A DNA stretch of 7,714 bases from Betaproteobacteria bacterium (GTDB lineage: Bacteria; Pseudomonadota; Gammaproteobacteria; Burkholderiales; Burkholderiaceae_E): contig VGHV01000109.1 in the NCBI GenBank assembly GCA_016868095.1, positions 1 through 7,714 on the forward strand, written 5' to 3'. The notes beneath the pieces were generated by a model. The model had not been told where the DNA came from, did not search any database, and saw nothing but the letters and a program-made list of their open reading frames with translations. The position numbers and the translations under genes are program-made. Position 1 is the stretch's first letter. Each line of letters starts with the position of its first letter. This document shows, piece after piece, positions 1-5,849 of the stretch.

Positions 1-396
1 GAAGTCTTTGTCTGCCTGATAGGGCAGCTTTGGATTAAGCGCCGGACCAACCGAATGGGTTGAGCCTGTTGCCAGCACAATGCTATAGCCATCGGGTGCA
101 GACTTTGCTATCGAGTCTGCTCCGATGACACCCCCCGCACCAGGTTTATTTTCAATAATAACCTGCTGTCCCAGTGAGGTAGACAGGCGGGCTGCAAGTG
201 TTCTACCGATAATATCGGTTGCACCACCTGCGGGGAAGGGTATAACAAGGCGAACCGGCTTGTTTGGCCAGGATGACTGCGCATGCGCACTCGAAAAGCC
301 CCCCAGAAGGCTGCCCGCGGCGAGAGGAGCGCTTGCGCTAGGCGTGAGTACCGGAAGTGCGCTCAATAGGTGACGGCGCGATTGACTGATAGACAT
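1..396 (-). CDS. Bug/TctC-family periplasmic substrate-binding protein, C-terminus cut by window edge
   Basis: The first 132 codons are present and the reading frame stays open to the left edge. The N-terminus carries a twin-arginine-like signal (SRRHLLS, residues 6-12), a hydrophobic stretch, and a probable cleavage site after SSAHA (residues 35-39). The mature part begins SSWPNKPVRLVIPF and shows the family motif PFPAGGATD (53-61), then ENKPGAGG (82-89) and APDGY (100-104). These are hallmarks of the Bug/TctC family, which binds carboxylates in the periplasm for tripartite tricarboxylate transporters or for signalling. The ligand cannot be read from the sequence. The ATG lies 2 bases past the tcuB stop, and a strong AGAAGG ribosome-binding site 6 bases upstream fixes the start. 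It is the last visible gene of the operon. It shares about 41% identity (38 of 92 residues, ungapped hand alignment) with the Bug protein encoded upstream of tcuA, so the two are not a recent duplication. Family assignment is firm; substrate is unknown. Confidence 0.9.
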   Translation of the reverse strand, partial: MSISQSRRHLLSALPVLTPSASAPLAAGSLLGGFSSAHAQSSWPNKPVRLVIPFPAGGATDIIGRTLAARLSTSLGQQVIIENKPGAGGVIGADSIAKSAPDGYSIVLATGSTHSVGPALNPKLPYQADKDF

Positions 397-398
397 AG

Positions 399-1523
399 TT
401 AACCTTCTGCAAGTCCGAGAGGATTAGGAGATTTTTGCTCGCGTTGGTGCTTGAGGATGGCGAGCCCACGATAAAGACCATGGACAAACTTCGAGTAAGG
501 CATAAGCAGAAAAAATGCCATGACCGTGGCCAGATGCACGATGAGACTTGCCCTCATTGCCGAGGTATCACGCAGGACCAAAAGCATGAGGCCGGTGAAG
601 GCTACTAAAAACAAAAGGCTAATAAAACCAATATCCATCGGAAACTGCTCGGGATCCCCGAGGCGTGGGTCGCGCCTGATGCGCAGCATAAGCAAGCCTG
701 CAGTACCCACGCACATCAACACACCACCCAAGGTCCCAAGGATCACTGGGAGACTCAAAAAGTCATACGGTGCTTTCCAGCCAAAACCATAGTGATACAA
801 GGTTGCCACCGAGGTCGATGCAAAGCACAGCATGAAGCCGTAGAAAGTCGCATGGTGTAAATGCCGGCGCGCAAGGCTTGGTGCATCGCTTTGCTCAACA
901 CAGCCATCGCCGCCTCCATCCAGATAACGAAGGCTTGCAATGGCAGCAAGGCTCTCCTTATCGGCCCCCGCCTGAGTTGGCACCGCTTGCTCACGCCAAA
1001 ATCGAATCGCTCCGATCGCCATAGCGAGTATGGCAAACAAAAAGACCGATCCAAATAAGAGCACCATCGTCTCGTGTGGCATGACGGCATAAAACGATTG
1101 CTGCCCTTGAACCGCTGTAGATCCAATGAGTGCGTTGGCCACAAACATCATGACCGCAAAGGCAAAGACCAACGCAAGCGAAAGCGCAAATCCCTGTCGC
1201 TGATACAAACGCCCTAGCGAAGAGGGCCAGGCATAATGCGCATAACTCTCTTTGCGAATTTTTGCCATCGCTTGCGGGACGTTGAGTGCAAATTCATGAG
1301 GCGGTGCATATTGACAGGCGTGATAGCAAGCGCCGCAGTTATGGCATAAATTCGCGAGGTAATCCATATCGGTCGACTTGAAATCGAGTCTTCGCTCCAT
1401 CGCGGGAAAGACCGCACAGAAGCCCTCGCAATACCTGCAGGAATTGCATATGCCCATCACTCTTGCCCCTTCGGCTTGAGCAGGGCTCAACATAATGCTA
1501 CGAAAACTAGATGTTTGGGTCAC
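399..1523 (-). CDS. tcuB: TcuB-type membrane Fe-S/heme electron-transfer protein (CobZ/TcuB family)
   Basis: This gene encodes 374 residues from the GTG chosen here. Two ferredoxin-type cysteine clusters come first: CNSCRYCEGFC (C26, C29, C32, C36) and CHNCGACYHAC (C60, C63, C66, C70), followed by YAPPHEF. About six membrane helices follow, near residues 114-133, 152-173, 223-244, 257-280, 298-317 and 327-354. Histidines in or next to helices (H223/H224, H244, H330, H348) could ligate heme. In Salmonella, TcuB uses 4Fe-4S clusters and heme to reoxidise the TcuA flavin and pass electrons to the membrane; the same role is inferred here. The start is a choice. The open frame extends to a TTG at 1595, overlapping tcuA by 62 bases. 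GTG at 1523 has a GAGG Shine-Dalgarno 8 bases upstream and gives about the usual family length, while ATG at 1493 has no visible ribosome-binding site. The gene lies 10 bases after the tcuA stop. Family call is very sure; the exact start is fairly sure. Confidence 0.93.
   Translation of the reverse strand: MTQTSSFRSIMLSPAQAEGARVMGICNSCRYCEGFCAVFPAMERRLDFKSTDMDYLANLCHNCGACYHACQYAPPHEFALNVPQAMAKIRKESYAHYAWPSSLGRLYQRQGFALSLALVFAFAVMMFVANALIGSTAVQGQQSFYAVMPHETMVLLFGSVFLFAILAMAIGAIRFWREQAVPTQAGADKESLAAIASLRYLDGGGDGCVEQSDAPSLARRHLHHATFYGFMLCFASTSVATLYHYGFGWKAPYDFLSLPVILGTLGGVLMCVGTAGLLMLRIRRDPRLGDPEQFPMDIGFISLLFLVAFTGLMLLVLRDTSAMRASLIVHLATVMAFFLLMPYSKFVHGLYRGLAILKHQREQKSPNPLGLAEG
403..408 (-). promoter_or_regulatory. 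Ribosome-binding site of the distal Bug/TctC gene
   Basis: AGAAGG on the minus strand lies 6 bases before the ATG at 396. It is embedded in the last codons of tcuB and overlaps the run-up to its TAA stop (401-399). Ribosomes finishing tcuB would stop directly on the next start, which implies translational coupling. Confidence 0.6.
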
Positions 1524-1531
1524 CTTGATTA

Positions 1532-1535
1532 CCTC
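1532..1535 (-). promoter_or_regulatory. Ribosome-binding site that decides the tcuB start, overlapping the tcuA stop
   Basis: The tcuA stop TGA (1536-1534) runs into GG, making TGAGG. The GAGG core is 8 bases before the GTG at 1523. No comparable site precedes the TTG at 1595 or the ATG at 1493. The arrangement suggests termination-reinitiation coupling between tcuA and tcuB, as expected for partners needed together. Confidence 0.55.
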
Positions 1536-2949
1536 AGCTTGATGCGTGGTCACGGCTTGCGTGGCTAGCGGCTTGCTCACCAGCGATGCGCCCAAAAATC
1601 GTACCGATCGTCATACCGATACCAGCAACATAACCTTGGCCGAGTACGTTACCAGCCATAATCTCACCAGCGGCATAAACATTATCAAAACCTAGTACCT
1701 TGGCATCTTCATCGACCTTCACGCCCAGATAGGTAAAGGTTATGCCAGGCCTTAAGGGATAAGCACGATAGGGTGGTTTTTCTAATCGAAGTGCCCAATG
1801 GGTTTTAGCCGGCGTGAGGCCTTGCGTGTGGCAATCATCGAGCACGGCATGGTCAAAGTGCCCAGGGACCACGGCAGCGTTATAGTTTTCGACGGTCTTC
1901 ATGAATGGCTCAACCGGCACATTCATTTTCCTTGCCAGCTCGGGAAGGCTTTGCGCTTCTTCGCCGGGAAAAACAGGTGGCATAAAACGCCCATGCGCCT
2001 GCGAATCAATCACCGACCAGGCCAGTTGGCCCGCTTGCTTGGCTACGAGTCTGCCCCAAATGGCATATCGTTTAGGCCAAAAATCCTCACCTTCATCGTA
2101 AAAGCGCTCGCCCGCTGTATTCACGACAATACCGAGTGAAACGCAGTCAACCCTTGTAACAATGCCGCCGTCGTATAGCGGCGCTCTTGCATCGATGGCA
2201 ACCGCATGGCATTGCGTGGGATCGCCAATCGCTTGCGCACCTGCGTCGATGAGTTGGCGCAATACTCGACCACGATTAAAGCGACAACCACGGATGCGAA
2301 AATTAGCTGCTGCCTCGCCCCAGGCCTCTGTCAGCCAAGGAATATTAGATTCAAAGCCGCCGCTCGCAATCACAATCGATTTAGCCTCGATCCGCTCACG
2401 GACTGGCCAATCGGCACTTACATCATCACGGTCAGCAGCGCCAGGCTCACCGATCAGCGCCGCAACAATGCGCTTACCCTTGCATTCCAGACCGACCACG
2501 GGTGATTGATAGCGAATCTGAATACCAAGACGTTCGGCACTTCGGTAATAAGCATTGACTAAGGCTTTGCCACCACCCAGGAAAAATGCATTGGTTCGCG
2601 ACAAATGCAAGGTACCTCCGAGTGAGGGTTGAAAGCGAACCCCGTGATGCCGCATCCAGCTTCGGCAGTTTGAAGACTGCCGAATCACCATGCACGCCAA
2701 TGCCTCGTTCGTAATACCTTTAGTAACTCTCAGTAAATCCTCGAAGTACTCATCTTCTGGATAAGCCTCGGTGAGAACATCTTGAGGTTCGTCATGCATG
2801 CAACGAATATTGCGCGTATGGATCGAGTTGCCGCCACGCTCCTCACGCGCAGACGACTCGAGCAACATAACCTTGGCGCCAGCCTCTGCAGCAACCAAGG
2901 CCGCACATAAGGCAGCGTTACCACCACCAATAACAAGTACGTCGAGCAT
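1534..2949 (-). CDS. tcuA: FAD-dependent tricarballylate dehydrogenase family protein (TcuA)
   Basis: This 471-residue flavoprotein belongs to the fumarate reductase/succinate dehydrogenase flavoprotein superfamily. The N-terminal dinucleotide-binding fold reads LVIGGGNAALCAALVA (5-20), followed by an acidic residue at the end of the second strand (LLE, 29-31), then GGNSIHTRNIR (39-49). The substrate-domain segment GGGKALVNAYY lies at 125-135, IVIASGGFESN at 192-202 and VVNTAGERFYDEGEDF at 275-290. The C-terminal FAD segment YAAGEIMAGNVLGQGYVAG (425-443) is typical of TcuA. In Salmonella, TcuA oxidises tricarballylate to cis-aconitate and TcuB reoxidises its FADH2. The immediately following tcuB makes the same electron pathway very likely here, but the true substrate could be a related polycarboxylate. 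The ATG lies 2 bases after the stop of the upstream Bug gene and has no good Shine-Dalgarno sequence, so translation probably depends on coupling. No truncation or missing motif is visible. Family assignment is strong; substrate is inferred. Confidence 0.93.
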   Translation of the reverse strand: MLDVLVIGGGNAALCAALVAAEAGAKVMLLESSAREERGGNSIHTRNIRCMHDEPQDVLTEAYPEDEYFEDLLRVTKGITNEALACMVIRQSSNCRSWMRHHGVRFQPSLGGTLHLSRTNAFFLGGGKALVNAYYRSAERLGIQIRYQSPVVGLECKGKRIVAALIGEPGAADRDDVSADWPVRERIEAKSIVIASGGFESNIPWLTEAWGEAAANFRIRGCRFNRGRVLRQLIDAGAQAIGDPTQCHAVAIDARAPLYDGGIVTRVDCVSLGIVVNTAGERFYDEGEDFWPKRYAIWGRLVAKQAGQLAWSVIDSQAHGRFMPPVFPGEEAQSLPELARKMNVPVEPFMKTVENYNAAVVPGHFDHAVLDDCHTQGLTPAKTHWALRLEKPPYRAYPLRPGITFTYLGVKVDEDAKVLGFDNVYAAGEIMAGNVLGQGYVAGIGMTIGTIFGRIAGEQAASHASRDHASS

Positions 2950-2951
2950 AC

Positions 2952-4037
2952 TTAATCAAGTTTTAAGCCGGACTTTTTCACAACAGCCGACCAACGATCC
3001 TGCTCGGCTTTGATAAACCGTGCAAAATCTTCGGGGCTCCCGCCCCCGGCAACAGCGTTATCTTTCGCAAAACGTTCTGTAATTGAACTTGCTTTCATCG
3101 CTTCGCCGATCGCTTGCGAGAGCCGTTGCACAATGTCTTTCGGCACGGCGGCAGGGGCAATAATGCCGTACCACTGGGAGGTCTCAAAACCTGGATAGCC
3201 CTGCTCGGCAACGGTGGGCACATCGGGTAGTGCAGCGATGCGTTGAGGCATACCTACTGCAAGCGCTTTGAGCTTACCTTCTCGCAAATGGGGCAATAAG
3301 GCCGGCGCACCCGCAGAAGAAGCTTCGGTACGACCTGCAAGCAAATCAACAAGCTGTGGGCCGGTCCCGCGGTAGGGGATGTGGGTTAAGTCAGTGCCGG
3401 TCACAAGTTGCAAGTACTCAAAAGCGAGATGCCCTGCACTGCCGTTGCCTGCCGATCCATAGTTCAAAACACCGGGCTTTTTCTTGGCTAGTTCAACGAA
3501 TTCCTTTAAGTTTTTCACAGGTACCGAGGGGTGGACCACAAACAAATTGGGGACGCGAGCCAACAATGCCACCGGCTGAAAGTCTCGATTCACGTCATAG
3601 CTCTGCTTAGACATGGCGTAGGGATTAACCGCTAGTGTGCCCACGTGGCCGAGAATCAAAGTGTGTCCGTCGGGTGCAGCTCGAACCACTTCTGACATGG
3701 CGATCGTGCCTGCGCCGCCCGGTTTGTTTTCGACATAAACCGATTGCCCTAAGAGTTTAGTAAGTTCGGCTGCGACTGCTCGCGCGACAATCTCTGAGGT
3801 ACCACCCGGTGCGAAGGGCACAACCAGGCGGATTGATTTACTTGGCCAAGTTTGCGCATGAATGTTTGCTGATCCAGCCATGGCAGCAAGACCTAAGGCG
3901 CTCGACGCGATACCACGGCTTAAGCCAGCACTGCTCAGCGCAGCAAGTCCGCCAGTGGCCTTCTTGACCCAATGACGGCGGGTTTTACTCACCGGCAAGA
4001 AGACTTCCTGCCCTTTCAATTGATTATTTTCTTTCAC
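2952..4037 (-). CDS. Bug/TctC-family periplasmic substrate-binding protein with Tat-like signal
   Basis: This complete 361-residue Bug/TctC protein is likely a periplasmic carboxylate receptor feeding the TcuAB oxidation step. The N-terminus has a twin-arginine motif TRRHWVK (19-25), a long Ala/Gly/Leu-rich stretch, and a cleavage site near ANIHA-Q (residues 57-62). Family motifs follow: IRLVVPFAPGG (69-79), ENKPGGAG (103-110), APDGH (121-125), LNYGSAGNGSAGHLA, HIPYRGTGPQLVDLLAGR and LPDVPTVAEQGYPGFE. The last residues, RWSAVVKKSGLKLD, resemble the normal family C-terminus. The usual Asp after the GG motif is Glu here (E82), whereas the distal Bug gene keeps Asp. The start is GTG with an AAGGAAG ribosome-binding site just upstream. 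A second GTG at 3992 would give a more usual signal length (46 instead of 61 residues before cleavage) and also has AGGAAG about 11 bases upstream, so the start is not settled. The gene sits 2 bases before tcuA. Ligand is unknown. Confidence 0.93.
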   Translation of the reverse strand: MKENNQLKGQEVFLPVSKTRRHWVKKATGGLAALSSAGLSRGIASSALGLAAMAGSANIHAQTWPSKSIRLVVPFAPGGTSEIVARAVAAELTKLLGQSVYVENKPGGAGTIAMSEVVRAAPDGHTLILGHVGTLAVNPYAMSKQSYDVNRDFQPVALLARVPNLFVVHPSVPVKNLKEFVELAKKKPGVLNYGSAGNGSAGHLAFEYLQLVTGTDLTHIPYRGTGPQLVDLLAGRTEASSAGAPALLPHLREGKLKALAVGMPQRIAALPDVPTVAEQGYPGFETSQWYGIIAPAAVPKDIVQRLSQAIGEAMKASSITERFAKDNAVAGGGSPEDFARFIKAEQDRWSAVVKKSGLKLD

Positions 4038-4040
4038 GAT

Positions 4041-4047
4041 CTTCCTT
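4041..4047 (-). promoter_or_regulatory. Strong ribosome-binding site of the first Bug/TctC gene
   Basis: AAGGAAG on the minus strand, with its AAGGA core ending 5 bases before the GTG at 4037, supports that non-ATG start. It lies in the 112-base gap after the SDR gene. This suggests independent, efficient initiation here rather than coupling to the SDR gene. Confidence 0.6.
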
Positions 4048-4080
4048 CATAGCGTTCTTAAAGACAGATTACTTTTTATT

Positions 4081-4125
4081 CGCTTTGGACTAGCCCGTTT
4101 TGGACTTACTCGCTTCGGACTACCG
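4081..4125. repeat. Three tandem copies of a 15-bp repeat in the SDR-Bug intergenic gap
   Basis: The units at 4081-4095, 4096-4110 and 4111-4125 follow the plus-strand consensus CGYTTYGGACTWNYN with an exact 15-bp period. Units 1 and 3 match at 12 of 15 positions. A fourth, decayed unit starting CGCT may follow at 4126. No reading frame covers the repeat, since the SDR stop codon is at 4152-4150 and a further in-frame TAA follows soon after. It occupies most of the 112-base gap (4038-4149) that separates the SDR gene from the Bug-tcuAB block. Regularly spaced copies could be regulator-binding sites or simple slippage products; the sequence does not decide between them. No clear intrinsic terminator and no convincing -10/-35 pair are visible in this gap. 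Confidence 0.75.
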
Positions 4126-4149
4126 CGCTCGTTACCAATTCACTCTGTA

Positions 4150-4902
4150 CTAAAATTGATATTTTCTAAGACCGCCATCAACAGGGATGACGGCCCCCGT
4201 AATATACGAGGCTTTTGGTGAGGCCAAAAACGCAACCAAATGAGCGAGCTCCTCAGGTTCGCCATAGCGCCCCACCGGGATTTCGTGCTCCGACTGCCAC
4301 TGGCGAAACTCTGGACTGTAATTTCGCAAAATCTGATCGCTAAGAATTCTCCCGGGTGGGATGCAATTCACGGTAATGCCATGCTTGCCAATGTCTCTCG
4401 ATAATCCCTTGGCCCAGGCATGCACAGCCGCTTTTGCACTGAATGCACCGTTGATCCCTTCAGGCTCCGATTTACCCGTGATGTTGATGATACGACCCCA
4501 TGAGGCGTCCATCATTTGCGGCAGCAAAAAAGCCGTTAGCTGCCGATGACGGGTGAAATTCAAGGTCATCGCCTCTTCCCATTGCGATTCACCTGAATCA
4601 AGCGTGAAAGGCCTCGAACCACCCGCGTTATTCACTAATATCGAAACCGAACCCAAAGCTGCTAGACTTTTTTGGGCAATGTTTTGCGCAGCATCTTCTG
4701 CCATAAACTCCTGAACAATGATGGCCGGTTTGAGGCCACCATTTGATTCAATCTCTGCTGCGAGCGATTCGAGCTCAGGCAAACGGCGCCCGCTGATCGC
4801 AAGCCTGACGCCCTCTTGGGCGAGAACTCTGGCGATTGCGCGTCCAATCCCAGCCGATGCGCCTGTGACAAGTGCGTTGCGCCCCGAAAGTTGTAAATTC
4901 AT
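4150..4902 (-). CDS. SDR-family oxidoreductase-like protein lacking the canonical catalytic tyrosine
   Basis: This is a 250-residue protein of classical SDR length. The Rossmann cofactor motif TGASAGIG is at 13-20, RR at 39-40 suggests NADP(H) preference, NNAG is at 91-94, and VNCIPPGRI (178-186) followed by IPVDGGLR (239-246) closes the fold. The active site is unusual. Where family members have YxxxK, this protein reads AFSAK (153-157), so the lysine is kept but the tyrosine position is alanine with phenylalanine next to it. The preceding serine segment reads NITGKSEPEG (140-149), with a loop apparently shorter than normal. The rest of the helix is well conserved, so this looks like a distinct subfamily rather than decay. 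It may be annotated as a 3-oxoacyl-ACP reductase by similarity, but that activity should not be assumed. It leads the minus-strand run toward tcuAB and has only a weak GAAG-type ribosome-binding site. Fold is certain; reaction is unknown. Confidence 0.9.
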   Translation of the reverse strand: MNLQLSGRNALVTGASAGIGRAIARVLAQEGVRLAISGRRLPELESLAAEIESNGGLKPAIIVQEFMAEDAAQNIAQKSLAALGSVSILVNNAGGSRPFTLDSGESQWEEAMTLNFTRHRQLTAFLLPQMMDASWGRIINITGKSEPEGINGAFSAKAAVHAWAKGLSRDIGKHGITVNCIPPGRILSDQILRNYSPEFRQWQSEHEIPVGRYGEPEELAHLVAFLASPKASYITGAVIPVDGGLRKYQF

Positions 4903-4944
4903 GCCGTCGTCTTCGTTGTTGTTGATTTAAAGGTCTATTTTTTC
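4903..4944. promoter_or_regulatory. 42-bp divergent intergenic region between SDR and thioesterase genes
   Basis: Two start codons point away from each other across 42 bases. On the minus strand the SDR leader is rich in CAA/GAC triplets (CAACAACAACGAAGACGACGGC split over 4903-4924). On the plus strand an AAAGG element at 4929-4933 is followed by an 11-base T-rich spacer to the ATG. The gap is too short for two complete non-overlapping sigma70 promoters, so at least one promoter must reach into the opposite coding region. No confident -35/-10 pair was found. Confidence 0.35.
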
Positions 4945-5829
4945 ATGTTACGAGCATCCGAAAGCGTCCATCCCCTCGATCAGGCTTTGGTATTGGTGCC
5001 TGACGGACGGCCTGGCCAGTGGCAAGGCAGCACACATCCGTTTTATCGGAATATGGTTGGTCCCTACGGCGGGGTAACCGCAGCACAAATGCTTCAAGCC
5101 GTCATGCTTGATGAGCGTCGCATCGGTGATCCGATGTCACTGACGCTGCACTATGCCGCACCGGTTGCCGACGGTGCCTTTGAAATCCAATGCAGCATCA
5201 AGCGCAGCAATCGGAGTACCCAACACTGGGCCATCGACATGGTGCAGGACCAGGGCGAAGAACCTGTCGTGGTTATGACTGGCATGCTGATCACTGCGCT
5301 ACGCCGCCAAACCTGGAGCATGCAAGAGATGCTTATGCCTGAAGTACCGCAGCCTGAAACGCTTGAGCGGTTTTACAGGCCGCAGGCGCCTGACTGGGTC
5401 AATAGTTTTGATATGCGCTATGTGAAAGGCGATATGCAAATTCGTGGCAAGGCGCAGGATCAGGCATCACTTGATAGCGCTATCGAACGATTCGGACTAC
5501 CTGAAGTCCAAGACAGCAAAAGCCTATTGTGGTTTCGGGATGAACCCTTGCGCCAGCTCGACTTCCCGGGGCTTGCCTCCTTGTGCGACATCTTCTTTCC
5601 AAGGATTTTTGTCCGGCGGCCGATCTGGGTGCCAGCAGGCACCATCAGCATGAGCATTTATTTTCACGGCAGTCAGCAGGACATCGATGCTATTGGGCAG
5701 GATTATTTGCTGGGCCTTGCTGACACCAACCGCTTTAATCGCGGGTTTTTCGATCAACAAGCCTATTTATGGTCCAGACAGGGTGCACTGATTGCCAGCA
5801 CTCAGCAAATGGTTTACTATAAATTATAG
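4945..5829 (+). CDS. TesB-like acyl-CoA thioesterase family protein (double hotdog)
   Basis: This 294-residue protein has the layout of two fused hotdog domains. The first (about 30-120) contains RNMVGPYGGVTAAQML (35-50), GDPMSLTLHYAAPVADG (61-77) and RSNRSTQHW (87-95), a pattern typical of the thioesterase family with an N-terminal 4HBT-type domain. The second (about 150-294) holds LLWFRDEP (194-201), SLCDIFFPR (212-220) and GTISMSIYF (232-240), and ends GALIASTQQM (280-289). By hand comparison D215, T233 and Q288 fall where E. coli TesB has its catalytic Asp204, Thr228 and Gln278; this is inference. The expected reaction is hydrolysis of an acyl-CoA to free acid and CoA in the cytoplasm; chain length is unknown. 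It diverges from the SDR gene across 42 bases, so the two may share regulation. The ribosome-binding site AAAGG is weak and 11 bases away. The stop codon lies inside a palindromic repeat. An acyl-acceptor role or a non-CoA substrate cannot be excluded. Confidence 0.85.
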   Translation: MLRASESVHPLDQALVLVPDGRPGQWQGSTHPFYRNMVGPYGGVTAAQMLQAVMLDERRIGDPMSLTLHYAAPVADGAFEIQCSIKRSNRSTQHWAIDMVQDQGEEPVVVMTGMLITALRRQTWSMQEMLMPEVPQPETLERFYRPQAPDWVNSFDMRYVKGDMQIRGKAQDQASLDSAIERFGLPEVQDSKSLLWFRDEPLRQLDFPGLASLCDIFFPRIFVRRPIWVPAGTISMSIYFHGSQQDIDAIGQDYLLGLADTNRFNRGFFDQQAYLWSRQGALIASTQQMVYYKL

Positions 5830-5845
5830 TTTCTATATATTATAG
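5817..5845. repeat. Pair of 13-bp near-palindromes at convergent gene ends
   Basis: CTATAAATTATAG (5817-5829) and CTATATATTATAG (5833-5845) differ at one base and are separated by TTT. Each is close to its own reverse complement. Together they can fold as one stem of 11 paired positions, with a 2x2 internal mismatch and a 3-base loop, on either strand. The first copy contains the thioesterase stop codon, and the acylase stop (5852-5850) follows 5 bases after the second copy. The location suggests a weak bidirectional transcript-end structure or a protein-binding site. There is no GC-rich stem and no U-tract, so it is not a standard intrinsic terminator. Confidence 0.65.
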
Positions 5846-5849
5846 ATCA

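Noticed and set aside
520..792. Plus-strand open frame of 90 codons opposite tcuB
   Set aside because: It lies antisense to a well-supported membrane protein gene, has no recognisable motif and no ribosome-binding context. The same holds for plus-strand frames at 1798-2139, 2162-2509, 3356-3610, 6714-7046 and 6965-7255.
755..1144. Same-strand 129-codon frame inside tcuB
   Set aside because: It is out of frame with the conserved TcuB sequence, which runs through intact with all six helices, so this is a shadow rather than a frameshifted segment.
2950..2970. Independent strong ribosome-binding site for tcuA
   Set aside because: The bases before the ATG (TTGATTAAGT) show no convincing purine-rich match; coupling to the upstream stop is the better explanation.
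1..4037. Recent tandem duplication of the Bug genes
   Set aside because: The two proteins match at only 38 of 92 aligned residues with different signal peptides, so they diverged long ago or were acquired separately.
4081..4140. Possible CRISPR array
   Set aside because: Units are only 15 bp and directly abutting with no spacers, and no cas genes are present.
4934..4944. T-rich run as an intrinsic terminator
   Set aside because: No stem precedes it on the plus strand, and it leads directly into a start codon, where it serves as the spacer before the thioesterase ATG.
5817..5845. Standard rho-independent terminator
   Set aside because: The stem is almost entirely A-T, has a central mismatch, and is not followed by a U-tract on either strand; it is kept only as a repeat.
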